Translations under genes and position numbers: made by a program
Origin: Acidobacteriota bacterium
Lineage (GTDB): Bacteria; Acidobacteriota; Terriglobia; Terriglobales; Acidobacteriaceae
Direction: 5' to 3'
DNA: 21,703 nt
NCBI GenBank assembly: GCA_021780415.1
Contig: JAJXYW010000247.1
Coordinates: 1 to 21,703, forward strand
Notes under the pieces: model-generated
Database searches by the model: none
Told to the model about the DNA's origin: nothing
Seen by the model: only the letters and a program-made list of their open reading frames with translations
Shown: one piece after another, positions 7,895 to 15,402 of the stretch
How the letters are laid out: the number at the start of each line of letters is the position of its first letter
Numbering within the stretch: the stretch's first letter is position 1

Positions 7895-8620
7895 CTAAGA
7901 AGGACGGAAAACATTCACGGTGAATTGCCCTTGCTCATCCGCGGTCAGCTGAATCAATTTGGCGGGGTCCGTCTCGTGGGAGTAGTAGAGGGCCGTGCCG
8001 GCCGGTGCCCTGCGGGCGATGGCGATTAGAAGGGCCTTGTACCCACCCGTCAAGACGAAGGCGCACGGTGGGGCTTCTGCGTTAAAGAAGATGGCGCTCC
8101 ACATGCTCTCTACGCCGCCGTGGAAAACATCTTGCACCAACGGGTCAAGGCCGTACGGACCGAGGATGCCGATTCGCCCTTTAAAAGCGGGTACTAATGT
8201 TACAAGCATGGCCTGAAGCATGAAGGCGACCGTCTTATTGGAATCACCTTGGATCAGCGTGATGTGATCTTGCCCTGTTATCTTACCTTGGTCGAACAGC
8301 CCCCAGAGCGTGGCCAATTCGGCGGGAAGTGCCTTGAGACGATCGGGGCTCCAGCATTCCGGCCGAAAATTCTCCTTCACGAGTGTCGTCGCCGTGTTGG
8401 CCATGTCAGCAGCGTTTGCCGCTTCGAGTGAATTCTTAATCACCCGCCTTGCGGCCGCCCACTGCGCTAGAAGCGCAGGACCGGTGGAGTTGTCGGCTGA
8501 CAGTTCTTTTTCGGAGCGGTCGTCCGCAGCCTGCAGGACCCCGTTGATTCTCCCTTTCAGTGTCCAACAGCGTGAACTCTCCCAGAGGGAGATGCCGGTG
8601 GTGACGTACCAGATCGTCAT
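7895..8620 (-). CDS. stand-alone CARF-domain protein
   Basis: The whole 241-residue protein appears to be one Rossmann-like CARF domain. It opens with MTIWYVTTGISLWESSR (strand 1 and loop), has a central strand DHITLIQGDSNKT (118-130), and carries the diagnostic CAFVLTGGYKALLIAIARR (186-204). No effector domain is attached. Lone CARF proteins of this size either sense cyclic oligoadenylate for a partner or degrade it as ring nucleases. The ATG at 8620 overlaps the cmr6 stop as ATGA and has GGGAGG six bases upstream, so it should be coupled to cmr6 translation; the longer reading to 8752 lies inside cmr6. The membrane-protein gene follows after 16 bp, so the two may act together. CARF identity is likely; sensor versus ring nuclease is open. 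Confidence 0.85.
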   Translation of the reverse strand: MTIWYVTTGISLWESSRCWTLKGRINGVLQAADDRSEKELSADNSTGPALLAQWAAARRVIKNSLEAANAADMANTATTLVKENFRPECWSPDRLKALPAELATLWGLFDQGKITGQDHITLIQGDSNKTVAFMLQAMLVTLVPAFKGRIGILGPYGLDPLVQDVFHGGVESMWSAIFFNAEAPPCAFVLTGGYKALLIAIARRAPAGTALYYSHETDPAKLIQLTADEQGQFTVNVFRPS

Positions 8621-9804
8621 GGTTTGCCTCCCTGCTGGCCCTGGCCGGCCTCCTGCATGCGACCGTAACCGGTGCCCGTCTTGGCTCCGATGCCCCACTC
8701 CTGAAGCGCCTTGACCACGAGCGCCTTGCCCACAGTGACCAGAGCCCCACAAAAAGTGACTTTCTTGCCGGGGGCCACGTCTGCGCAGAAACCCCCGTCT
8801 GGCGTCCTCGGCACCTGTCTGTTGAAATCGGCCTCTTTCCTGGCGGCCACGCTGGTAGGGGCGAGGGCGATCTGAAAGACCAGGCCGGGGCGCAGGGTGA
8901 GGAAGTGGACGGGCTTAGGGTTATCGCAATCGGATGCGGCCGCCGGGCTGGGACCAAACTCGCTTGTGTAATAGCCCTGGTGATGGCTCGTGACGACATC
9001 GAGGGCGAACCAGCCCTCTTTCCCGGGCGCTTCTGGCCAGGCGTCGTACACGGCCAGAAGCCCCTCGGCGCCATCGGTACCCGGCATTCCGAAGAGGAGG
9101 TTCGCCAACTCCTGAGCTGACAGCGATTCGGGGGCGTTGGGATGCAGGGTTCTGCAAGGCTGCTCGGCGTCGCCCTGCCTAATGCCAAGACTCTCTAGGA
9201 GGGCGCTTCCCTGTTGGTCCTTGAGCTCCTCTTCGAGGTAGTGGCGCATGAGCCCCTTGAGCGAATCCCCCGGAATCATGGGCACGCCGTAAACGTGGTG
9301 GAAGGCCCAGCCCGAGTTCTCCCACGGCGATGCGTTGGCGAGACTGATGGCCGCCCGCTTGGACAGCGTGACGTGAACGAAGTTGGCGCAGGGTGGAGCC
9401 GCTGCCAGCGCCTTACGCCAGCGTGAGCGCGCTTGTTTAGGAGGAGAGCCAACGGCCACCTCCTTCGCGTACCTGATAAACCATTCAAGGGCGGCTGTAT
9501 TATGGAATTGCTTCGAAAATTCTTGTACAGCCACGCTCAGGGCCTGCTTCTCGATATCCCCTTCTGCATTGGTGGCAAGGAGGCTGTCCAGAACGGCCTG
9601 TGGCGCATAGCGCTGGAAGAGAAGGCCGAGGTTGGGCTGGCGGTCTTTAATGCAGGTCGGTACCGCGAAGGAGTAGATGGGGTCCACCTTGAAGGAGACC
9701 GTGCTATCGGAAGGGACGCTTTTCTGCACGGTCGCTGTCCCGAGCTTGAATTCACGAGAAGGCAGATGCTCTGGACCTAAAAGCGCGGCCTTAAGGTGAG
9801 CCAT
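8617..9804 (-). CDS. cmr6: type III-B complex subunit Cmr6
   Basis: This 395-residue RAMP protein carries the Cmr6 signature GVPMIPGDSLKGLMRHYLEE from residue 173 and the C-terminal glycine-rich loop GIGAKTGTGYGRM at 371-383. Cmr6 sits in the base/backbone region of the Cmr complex and contacts the 3' part of the crRNA. The ATG at 9804 has GAGGGG about five bases upstream and lies inside the last 14 bases of cmr5, suggesting coupled translation. At the other end the stop overlaps the CARF gene start. An unassigned segment of roughly 140 residues precedes the core. Confidence 0.93.
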   Translation of the reverse strand: MAHLKAALLGPEHLPSREFKLGTATVQKSVPSDSTVSFKVDPIYSFAVPTCIKDRQPNLGLLFQRYAPQAVLDSLLATNAEGDIEKQALSVAVQEFSKQFHNTAALEWFIRYAKEVAVGSPPKQARSRWRKALAAAPPCANFVHVTLSKRAAISLANASPWENSGWAFHHVYGVPMIPGDSLKGLMRHYLEEELKDQQGSALLESLGIRQGDAEQPCRTLHPNAPESLSAQELANLLFGMPGTDGAEGLLAVYDAWPEAPGKEGWFALDVVTSHHQGYYTSEFGPSPAAASDCDNPKPVHFLTLRPGLVFQIALAPTSVAARKEADFNRQVPRTPDGGFCADVAPGKKVTFCGALVTVGKALVVKALQEWGIGAKTGTGYGRMQEAGQGQQGGKP

Positions 9805-10246
9805 GGAGCCCCCCCTCAGCTGTTAAGGCTACCTTCTTCGGGGGCTTCTTCTTATTCTTCTCCTCCGCTTGGTTCCTGGCTTCGGTGAGGCGCTTGAGCC
9901 ATCCGAGGATCTCTTCACTCTCGCGCTCCAGCAGGGAGAGTTGATTGGAGGAGAAACCAGAAAGGACCTTCATCCGATCACCCAGCGCGTCCTTGTTCTG
10001 GTCGCCATTCTTAAAGAATGCTTTCGTGGTGCTCGCTTGTGTGAGCCATGCCCAGAGGTCGCCCCAAACGGGTTTGCGGTCCTCCCCGGATCCGTAGAAG
10101 GCCGCCAGTTGCAAAAGGCCGCACTGGCGAAGGTAGGCCGGGGCGTTGCCCACGGCGCTTCGGTACTTCTTCAGTGCTTCCTTCTGGATCTCTTTGACCC
10201 TCTCGGCGGCATAAGCCGCCCGTTCGCTGTCGAGCCGTTCGCTCAT
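9791..10246 (-). CDS. cmr5: type III-B small subunit Cmr5
   Basis: The 151-residue, mostly helical protein has the size and position of Cmr5, the small subunit that stacks along the target RNA side of the filament. MSERLDSERAAYAAERVKEI at the N terminus and the helical AYLRQCGLLQLAAFYG (57-72) match the family pattern of a helix bundle with a conserved hydrophobic segment. The C-terminal tail is Lys-rich (KNKKKPPKK). The start overlaps the cmr4 stop as ATGA. The coding end overlaps cmr6 by 14 bases, so the tail composition may be partly constrained by cmr6 start signals. Confidence 0.9.
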   Translation of the reverse strand: MSERLDSERAAYAAERVKEIQKEALKKYRSAVGNAPAYLRQCGLLQLAAFYGSGEDRKPVWGDLWAWLTQASTTKAFFKNGDQNKDALGDRMKVLSGFSSNQLSLLERESEEILGWLKRLTEARNQAEEKNKKKPPKKVALTAEGGLHGSP

Positions 10247-11247
10247 GACGCATCCCCCCCTTCCGCCTTCGTGCTATCTACTGATGGCGGGCTGGGCCAC
10301 AGATGGCCCTGCACGATGCCCTTGCCCTTGCTCTCGTCGGCGCCGAGCTGGAAGGAACCGTCCATCAATGCGCGACACTTGTGCCAAAGAGCGCTCTCGT
10401 CCGTCGTACCGCACAGCATGGCCTCTTCTAGGTGGACGAACGAAAGGAGCAGCGTCTCGGCGGGAAGGAACTCCGTGTACCGGAGGGAACCCTCTTTAGT
10501 CACCCCCTTGTCGCCGATCTGGATGTTGGGGCGCACCTCGGTGGCCGTCTGAACCAGATGGTCGAAGGGGCCGTGGGGCAGGAGCAGAAGGCGTTCCCGG
10601 AAGAAGGGGGTCCATGTCTTTTCATTCTTGCCGAAGAGCACTTCGGCCAGCGCTCCGGCAAAGTCCGCCAGGGCCTGCCGCATTTTTGAATCCGTCACAG
10701 GCTCCAGAACGAGGCCCTCCAGGGCGTATGGGCCGTCCGTCGCCAGGCGGAGGGCTGAATCGTCAAAAGCTTCGAAATCTCCGCTTGCCGCCCGTGTGGG
10801 CCCTAGGGCCTTTTGGGCATTGGCGTCCAAAGTGACCGTGGCGTCGAGGAGCGCTTGCGCCTGCTTCGTCAAATCCATCTCCTCCAGTCCCGCCTCCTTG
10901 AGCCAGCGGCAGAGGCGGGCCAGGATGAGGCGCGAGGTCACCCACGCGAACGTGCCCGCTAGGGAGCGGACGGGAAAGGCGAGCAGGGAAGCCTCCTTGA
11001 AGATGAGTGCACCCTGGTTGCCGCCGGTTTCTCCCTTCCCGAAGGCGGGCTCCAGATCTTTGTTCTTATCCCAGCCCTTGGTGGCGGCCAGGGCCTTCAG
11101 CGCACCCTTCAACGTGTCGGCCTGCACGATGGGGTAGTTCGTCGTGCGCTCGCGCAGAATGGGCCGGTCGATGGTCCCGAGCCCTTGGCCGGCCCCGTTG
11201 TGGAGGGGGGTGATGCAGTGGATGAAAAGACACGCCCAGTTTGCCAT
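10243..11247 (-). CDS. cmr4: type III-B backbone subunit and target-RNA nuclease Cmr4
   Basis: The 334-residue RAMP protein begins with the Cmr4 pattern FIHCITPLHNGAG, followed by GTIDRPILRE. Asp27 in the second motif corresponds to the catalytic Asp of Cmr4 that cuts target RNA at 6-nt intervals. PIVQADTLKGALKALA (39-54) is the conserved RAMP helix. Several Cmr4 copies normally form the filament backbone. The ATG at 11247 has AGGAGG five bases upstream and lies 11 bp after the cmr3 stop. The stop overlaps the cmr5 start as ATGA. The catalytic residue is present, so RNA cleavage should be intact. Confidence 0.95.
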   Translation of the reverse strand: MANWACLFIHCITPLHNGAGQGLGTIDRPILRERTTNYPIVQADTLKGALKALAATKGWDKNKDLEPAFGKGETGGNQGALIFKEASLLAFPVRSLAGTFAWVTSRLILARLCRWLKEAGLEEMDLTKQAQALLDATVTLDANAQKALGPTRAASGDFEAFDDSALRLATDGPYALEGLVLEPVTDSKMRQALADFAGALAEVLFGKNEKTWTPFFRERLLLLPHGPFDHLVQTATEVRPNIQIGDKGVTKEGSLRYTEFLPAETLLLSFVHLEEAMLCGTTDESALWHKCRALMDGSFQLGADESKGKGIVQGHLWPSPPSVDSTKAEGGDAS

Positions 11248-11258
11248 GAGATCCTCCT

Positions 11259-12491
11259 CTATTGCCCGCCGTTTTCAGTGCCCACTTCGGGCCAGAGCCC
11301 CGCCAGCGCCCAGCCGTAGCCCAGCGAACCATCTTCGTCGGACAGGGGGCGCTGGAAGGCTAACGCCTTCAGCCACTCCGTGATGTCCTCAATTCCGCAA
11401 TCGTTCTCGTAGCGGAAGAAATAGACCGAGCCGGGGGGCACGGCCCTTCGGACGTTTTTGGGCGCCTTTTTCTTGAGGTCCCACCCGCCCAGGATGCGGG
11501 GGCGGAAGACGCAGGCGCCGTAAAGGGTCAATTGCAGGTCCTTTGGAGTGCCGAGAGTCGTTGCCCAATCCCGCGGCCGCCAGCCCTGCTTGAAGATAGC
11601 CGGCGTCGCCAAGTAGAGAAGAAACCGCTTGGTAGTGTGGATCTTCTGAGCGAGAGCGTTCGGATCTGGCAAGAGTGGCGCCAGCGCTTGGTCAGCCGGT
11701 TCCACCCGCAGACGAACGGGCCGCCCGTCGCCCGCGAGTCGGATGTCGTAGGTGGCGTTGGGGAGAAGCTTCTCGTCCAAGCTTATAAGACCGGCAAAGC
11801 AGCGGTTGGCTGGCCTGTGTTGAGAATCCTGGTCTTGAAACCGCAGGGCCCCGCGGCTGAAAAGCTGGCCCTCCTCGACGGTTCCCTTTTCGGAGCGCCT
11901 ATGACCCTCTTTGCGCTCCAGAGCAAAGAAGTCGCGTTCTGAAGGAAGGTTAGCAATTCCGCCAAGATCACCCAGAAGAATCTTCTGAAGGTGCGCAGCG
12001 TGTGCCCACCCCTCCAGAGGCTCGGCTTGTTCGAGTGCACGAAAAGGAGCCGCGCAAATGCTCAGCAGGCGGGAGCCCGCCAGACCATCATCCGCCACGC
12101 GGTCCTGCTCAACCGGGATGAGCCAGCCGGCGGGCACTTGTTCATCCTGCGGCGCGTGAAGGAGGTGAGCCGGGGCGCTAAGATAGAGGTCCCAACCGAG
12201 AAGCCCCCGAGCACACAAGAAAGGGCCCGCGAAGCGGAAGGGGAAGTCGCCGCCGTCGAGTCCTACCGCCTGGGCCGCCTCTTTGGCTTCTCCGGTGGTC
12301 TGTGCGGAACTGGACCTAGTGAAATCGTAGCCGTTATGGCGGAGCACGAGCGTGCGAATCGCCCCCGCGAAGGCTGCTGGGGCGATCTCGCCCTCGAAAC
12401 CGTAGCCGCCGTCGCCGAGGCCCCGGGCGTCGGCGTTGACCAAAATATCCCAGGGGTCGAAATGAACCAAGCGCCATGTGGTATGGGTCAT
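11259..12491 (-). CDS. cmr3: type III-B subunit Cmr3
   Basis: This 410-residue protein fits Cmr3, the Cas5-like subunit that binds the 5' tag of the crRNA and contacts Cas10. EIAPAAFAGAIRTLVLRH, about 40 residues from the N terminus, matches the conserved RAMP helix, and the C terminus ends in a glycine-rich SLGYGWALAGLWPE. The ATG at 12491 follows GGAGGTGA by four to five bases and overlaps the cmr2 stop as ATGA; a start 11 codons earlier lies inside cmr2 and lacks these features. Position between cmr2 and cmr4 is the canonical Cmr order. Confidence 0.92.
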   Translation of the reverse strand: MTHTTWRLVHFDPWDILVNADARGLGDGGYGFEGEIAPAAFAGAIRTLVLRHNGYDFTRSSSAQTTGEAKEAAQAVGLDGGDFPFRFAGPFLCARGLLGWDLYLSAPAHLLHAPQDEQVPAGWLIPVEQDRVADDGLAGSRLLSICAAPFRALEQAEPLEGWAHAAHLQKILLGDLGGIANLPSERDFFALERKEGHRRSEKGTVEEGQLFSRGALRFQDQDSQHRPANRCFAGLISLDEKLLPNATYDIRLAGDGRPVRLRVEPADQALAPLLPDPNALAQKIHTTKRFLLYLATPAIFKQGWRPRDWATTLGTPKDLQLTLYGACVFRPRILGGWDLKKKAPKNVRRAVPPGSVYFFRYENDCGIEDITEWLKALAFQRPLSDEDGSLGYGWALAGLWPEVGTENGGQ

Positions 12492-14263
12492 GATTTCACC
12501 TCCCCGCTTCCCCAATCCAGCCACCGCCCCATAGAAGGGAGGATTGTGAGCACCGAGACCAGTCTTTCGCGGGGGACAAGGGTCCCAAGCCTCTCGCCCT
12601 TGACGATTCCATCGAGAAAGCGGGACAACGGGTCTGCGGTCTTGTCCCCCTCCTCCCTCTTGCCGAGGAGGCGCGCCAATTCCAGGTCAAAGGCCGTTTC
12701 GAGGGCCGTCGTGGAAAGAGCCCCGCCCTCGCCGAAAAACGGCTCCATTGCCTCGATCAATGCGTAGGGAAGGCGCGAAGGAAAGGTTTTCTGTCGGCGG
12801 CGTTTCAATTCGCTATCGGATGGAACTGCGCCGATGCCTTTGGGCGGAAAGTCGTCGAGCCGCCAAGTGGTGAAGGCTTCGACCGTCCGTATGAATGAAT
12901 CAAGGTCTTGCCACCGGAAGAGCGCCTTGCCCTCGGATCCGGACCGAGGGGCCACCGCGACGGAGAAGGCGTCGCGGTTCCCTTGCTCTTTTGTCTCCTT
13001 CATGGCCGGGTGGAGGCCGGCGATAACTCGCTGGAAAGGGGCGGACTGGTGAACCACGGAAGCGTGCAGCGAGAGGGTGGGGCCTCTCTTTTCTTCCTCT
13101 TGCCCTTCGGCGATGCGGCAGATGGCGGGAGCCTTTTCGACGTGCGTCAGCCAGCTATCGCGAACAAGCCGAATGAAGGGGAAGAGAAAATCCACGGGAA
13201 GGAGCACCAGACCATCGTCGCCCCCCAGGTAGATCACCGTGGCGCGCAGGCACTTGGACCCTGCGCGCAGGGTGGTCACGAAGCCGGCCAGAGCTTGACT
13301 GAGCTTTCTTTGCCCCGCTTCCAGACTTTGCGGCTCGGTGAAGTGCTTTCCCGAGAACCATTCGCCCATGTGGTCCCCGTCGAAGTAGAGAGCGGCGTAG
13401 TAAGGAGGCAGGCTGTCGCGGGCCTTCATGGCGGCCTCGATGGCGCCCGTTACCTTGGGCAGTGAGTCCTTCGTGCCGGCTTGGAACTCCTTCCAGTCCA
13501 TCGTCTCCGCTCGGTGCTGCTTCAACAGCTCGAGCCGGTCCGCATACTCGGGCAGGCGAAAGAAGCGGTCGCGGGCCAGATGGACGGTGGAAGGATAAGC
13601 CTCGCCGAGATCGGGAGACTCGTAGGACCAGAGCCGCTTGGCGAGGCAGACCGCGCAGATCTTGTCGCGGGAGTCGAGCTTTGGGTGGTGGAAGCTCTTC
13701 TTGAAAGGATTCACCACCGCGTTGCGCGCCCCGCACTGGGCGCATGTTCCGAGCGGGTTGCCCAGCTTCTGTTCCTGGGGAAAGGTGCGCGTAAACCGGC
13801 GAAGCTCGTAGCACTCCTGAATTTCGTGAAAGATTGCGGGGTAGTCTTTCTCCTCTGGGATGGCCACCCAGTACGTTTCGAAGGCTTGGCCGAGCTGGTC
13901 GATAACGGGGACTAAGTCGATGAGAGCGGATTTCAATCCCTCGAGTTCTTTAAGTGCTTCATTCGCTTGTGTCGAGACGGCGTCCTGCCAATAGGTCTTG
14001 GCGGTATCCTGGAGGCTCTTCCCCTTTTCTTGGATTGCCTGCCTGTCAACGTCTTTCCACCGCAGGAGAAGCTGGTGGGGACAGGCCACCTCCGCCTCTT
14101 GCGGAAGGATCACCTCGGCGCCCATCGTCTGGGCTTTTTGGGCGACGGCCTTCGCCGTCTCTTGCAGGAGGAGGGAGCCCGCCGCCAAATCCCGGGTCTT
14201 TCGCGACTGGGCGATGAACTCCTGCACGCCGCCGAAGCCGAACTTCATCAGCCAGGAACTCAT
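12488..14263 (-). CDS. cmr2: Cas10/Cmr2, cyclic oligoadenylate synthase subunit without HD domain
   Basis: The 591-residue protein is a short Cas10 of the Cmr2 type. It opens with FGGVQEFIAQSRKTRDLAAGS, the first conserved block of Cmr2, so no HD nuclease domain precedes it. C174-x2-C177 and C203-x2-C206 form a zinc ribbon. The first palm has YFDGDHMGEWFSGK (D295, D297), and the second carries GGDD at 347-350, the metal-binding motif for cyclic oligoadenylate synthesis. Many Cmr2 proteins with HD domains are longer (P. furiosus Cmr2 is about 870 residues). Loss of HD implies no single-stranded DNase activity from this subunit, so signalling to CARF proteins should be the main output. The ATG at 14263 overlaps the cmr1 stop as ATGA and has GGAGG upstream. 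Confidence 0.95.
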   Translation of the reverse strand: MSSWLMKFGFGGVQEFIAQSRKTRDLAAGSLLLQETAKAVAQKAQTMGAEVILPQEAEVACPHQLLLRWKDVDRQAIQEKGKSLQDTAKTYWQDAVSTQANEALKELEGLKSALIDLVPVIDQLGQAFETYWVAIPEEKDYPAIFHEIQECYELRRFTRTFPQEQKLGNPLGTCAQCGARNAVVNPFKKSFHHPKLDSRDKICAVCLAKRLWSYESPDLGEAYPSTVHLARDRFFRLPEYADRLELLKQHRAETMDWKEFQAGTKDSLPKVTGAIEAAMKARDSLPPYYAALYFDGDHMGEWFSGKHFTEPQSLEAGQRKLSQALAGFVTTLRAGSKCLRATVIYLGGDDGLVLLPVDFLFPFIRLVRDSWLTHVEKAPAICRIAEGQEEEKRGPTLSLHASVVHQSAPFQRVIAGLHPAMKETKEQGNRDAFSVAVAPRSGSEGKALFRWQDLDSFIRTVEAFTTWRLDDFPPKGIGAVPSDSELKRRRQKTFPSRLPYALIEAMEPFFGEGGALSTTALETAFDLELARLLGKREEGDKTADPLSRFLDGIVKGERLGTLVPRERLVSVLTILPSMGRWLDWGSGEVKS

Positions 14264-15354
14264 GGGGCGCCTCCAGCGGATGCTTTCTTCAAAACCTCTT
14301 CGATGGGTTTGGCATCGACCAAGGTCAGAAGGGCCTGAACGATGGCCTTGGGCTCCTTCTGCCCGTTATCTTGTGTAAACGTCTTGTTGGCCCCCAACGT
14401 GATGACGGGGACGTACCCTCGGTTTGTCTTAAAAATGCGCAGCCAAACGGGAGAGGCGAGGCGGGGGCCAGCAGCACCAATAATCTCCTTGTGTTGAGTC
14501 GTAGCGTTCCTTAACTCTTGGCTGCTGGCGTCCATAAAGGGCTTCATTACGGCTTCCCATGGCTTGTCCGCACCGTGTTTCGGCTCTCCGATGAAGAGCT
14601 GGCCAATTCCGGCCATCTGAAAGGGATCGTCGCTCAGGCTCGGGGAGTGTGCGAGGGTGAGCCCATTGCCGGGCTGGCACTGGACCCACGCGTGGACCCA
14701 TTTCTGGGCCATCGAAAATCCTTGGGTGAGTTGAACCGCAAGCGATTGCTTGCCCACCGGAGGCGACTCGAACAAGGAGAGGGCCTCGTGATTGTCGGTA
14801 TCTGTTTCCTCTGGACCAGCTGCAATGGGCGTCAGCCCTCCATACCCCCGCCGGCTCCGGATTCCGATGCCCCCGAAGCAGAGCCCGGTCCAGAGAACCG
14901 CCCAGAGCGCTTTCAGGTGCGTTTCAGGTTCTGGGACCCACGGCATCAAGTGGAAGGTGATAGTGCAGGTCTGGTCTGGCTTGAGGCCTTGACGGCTACT
15001 CTTGTTTCCGCCGGGCCGGTTGGGGTACTTTTGTTTTTCCGGTTTATTGGGGCCGCTGGTTTCGATAAAGACGACTTTCCCGTACTCCTCCTCCTGCCCA
15101 TTCCTCTTCCACTTCATTCCGGAGGGGGCACCGAGTAGCAGGCGCTCGGCGTGCTTGGCATTTGTAAAATCGCCCTCCAGGAGGGGCAAGAGAAGGGCCC
15201 GTGCGAAGGTGTGCAGCAGCCCCTTCACCTGGCTCTCCCGAAGCTGGTCATCCAGCGTCCAGCCCTTGGCTCCTCCCCCCTCCAAGAGATGGGTGGGGCC
15301 TCCCTGGAGAAGGGGTGTATCCAACTGGACGGTCACAGTCAAGACTCTACCCAT
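14260..15354 (-). CDS. cmr1: type III-B subunit Cmr1
   Basis: This 364-residue RAMP protein matches Cmr1, which sits at the head of the Cmr complex near the 3' end of the crRNA. It has LTVTVQLDTPLLQGGP near the start, RESQVKGLLHTFARALLLPL as the conserved RAMP helix, and the strong Cmr1 motif GGIGIRSRRGYGG at about 161-173. The ATG at 15354 has GAGGGAGGA six bases upstream; earlier in-frame ATGs at 15393 and 15381 lack a ribosome binding site. It lies 48 bp after the ATPase gene and overlaps cmr2 by 4 bases. Confidence 0.92.
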   Translation of the reverse strand: MGRVLTVTVQLDTPLLQGGPTHLLEGGGAKGWTLDDQLRESQVKGLLHTFARALLLPLLEGDFTNAKHAERLLLGAPSGMKWKRNGQEEEYGKVVFIETSGPNKPEKQKYPNRPGGNKSSRQGLKPDQTCTITFHLMPWVPEPETHLKALWAVLWTGLCFGGIGIRSRRGYGGLTPIAAGPEETDTDNHEALSLFESPPVGKQSLAVQLTQGFSMAQKWVHAWVQCQPGNGLTLAHSPSLSDDPFQMAGIGQLFIGEPKHGADKPWEAVMKPFMDASSQELRNATTQHKEIIGAAGPRLASPVWLRIFKTNRGYVPVITLGANKTFTQDNGQKEPKAIVQALLTLVDAKPIEEVLKKASAGGAP

Positions 15355-15402
15355 GGAGCGTCCTCCCTCGCGGTAATCCATGGTTCGCGGCATCTATCGG
15401 TG

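Noticed and set aside
8621..8752. N-terminal extension of the lone CARF protein
   Set aside because: It lies inside cmr6, is low-complexity, and ATG 8620 overlaps the cmr6 stop with GGGAGG upstream.
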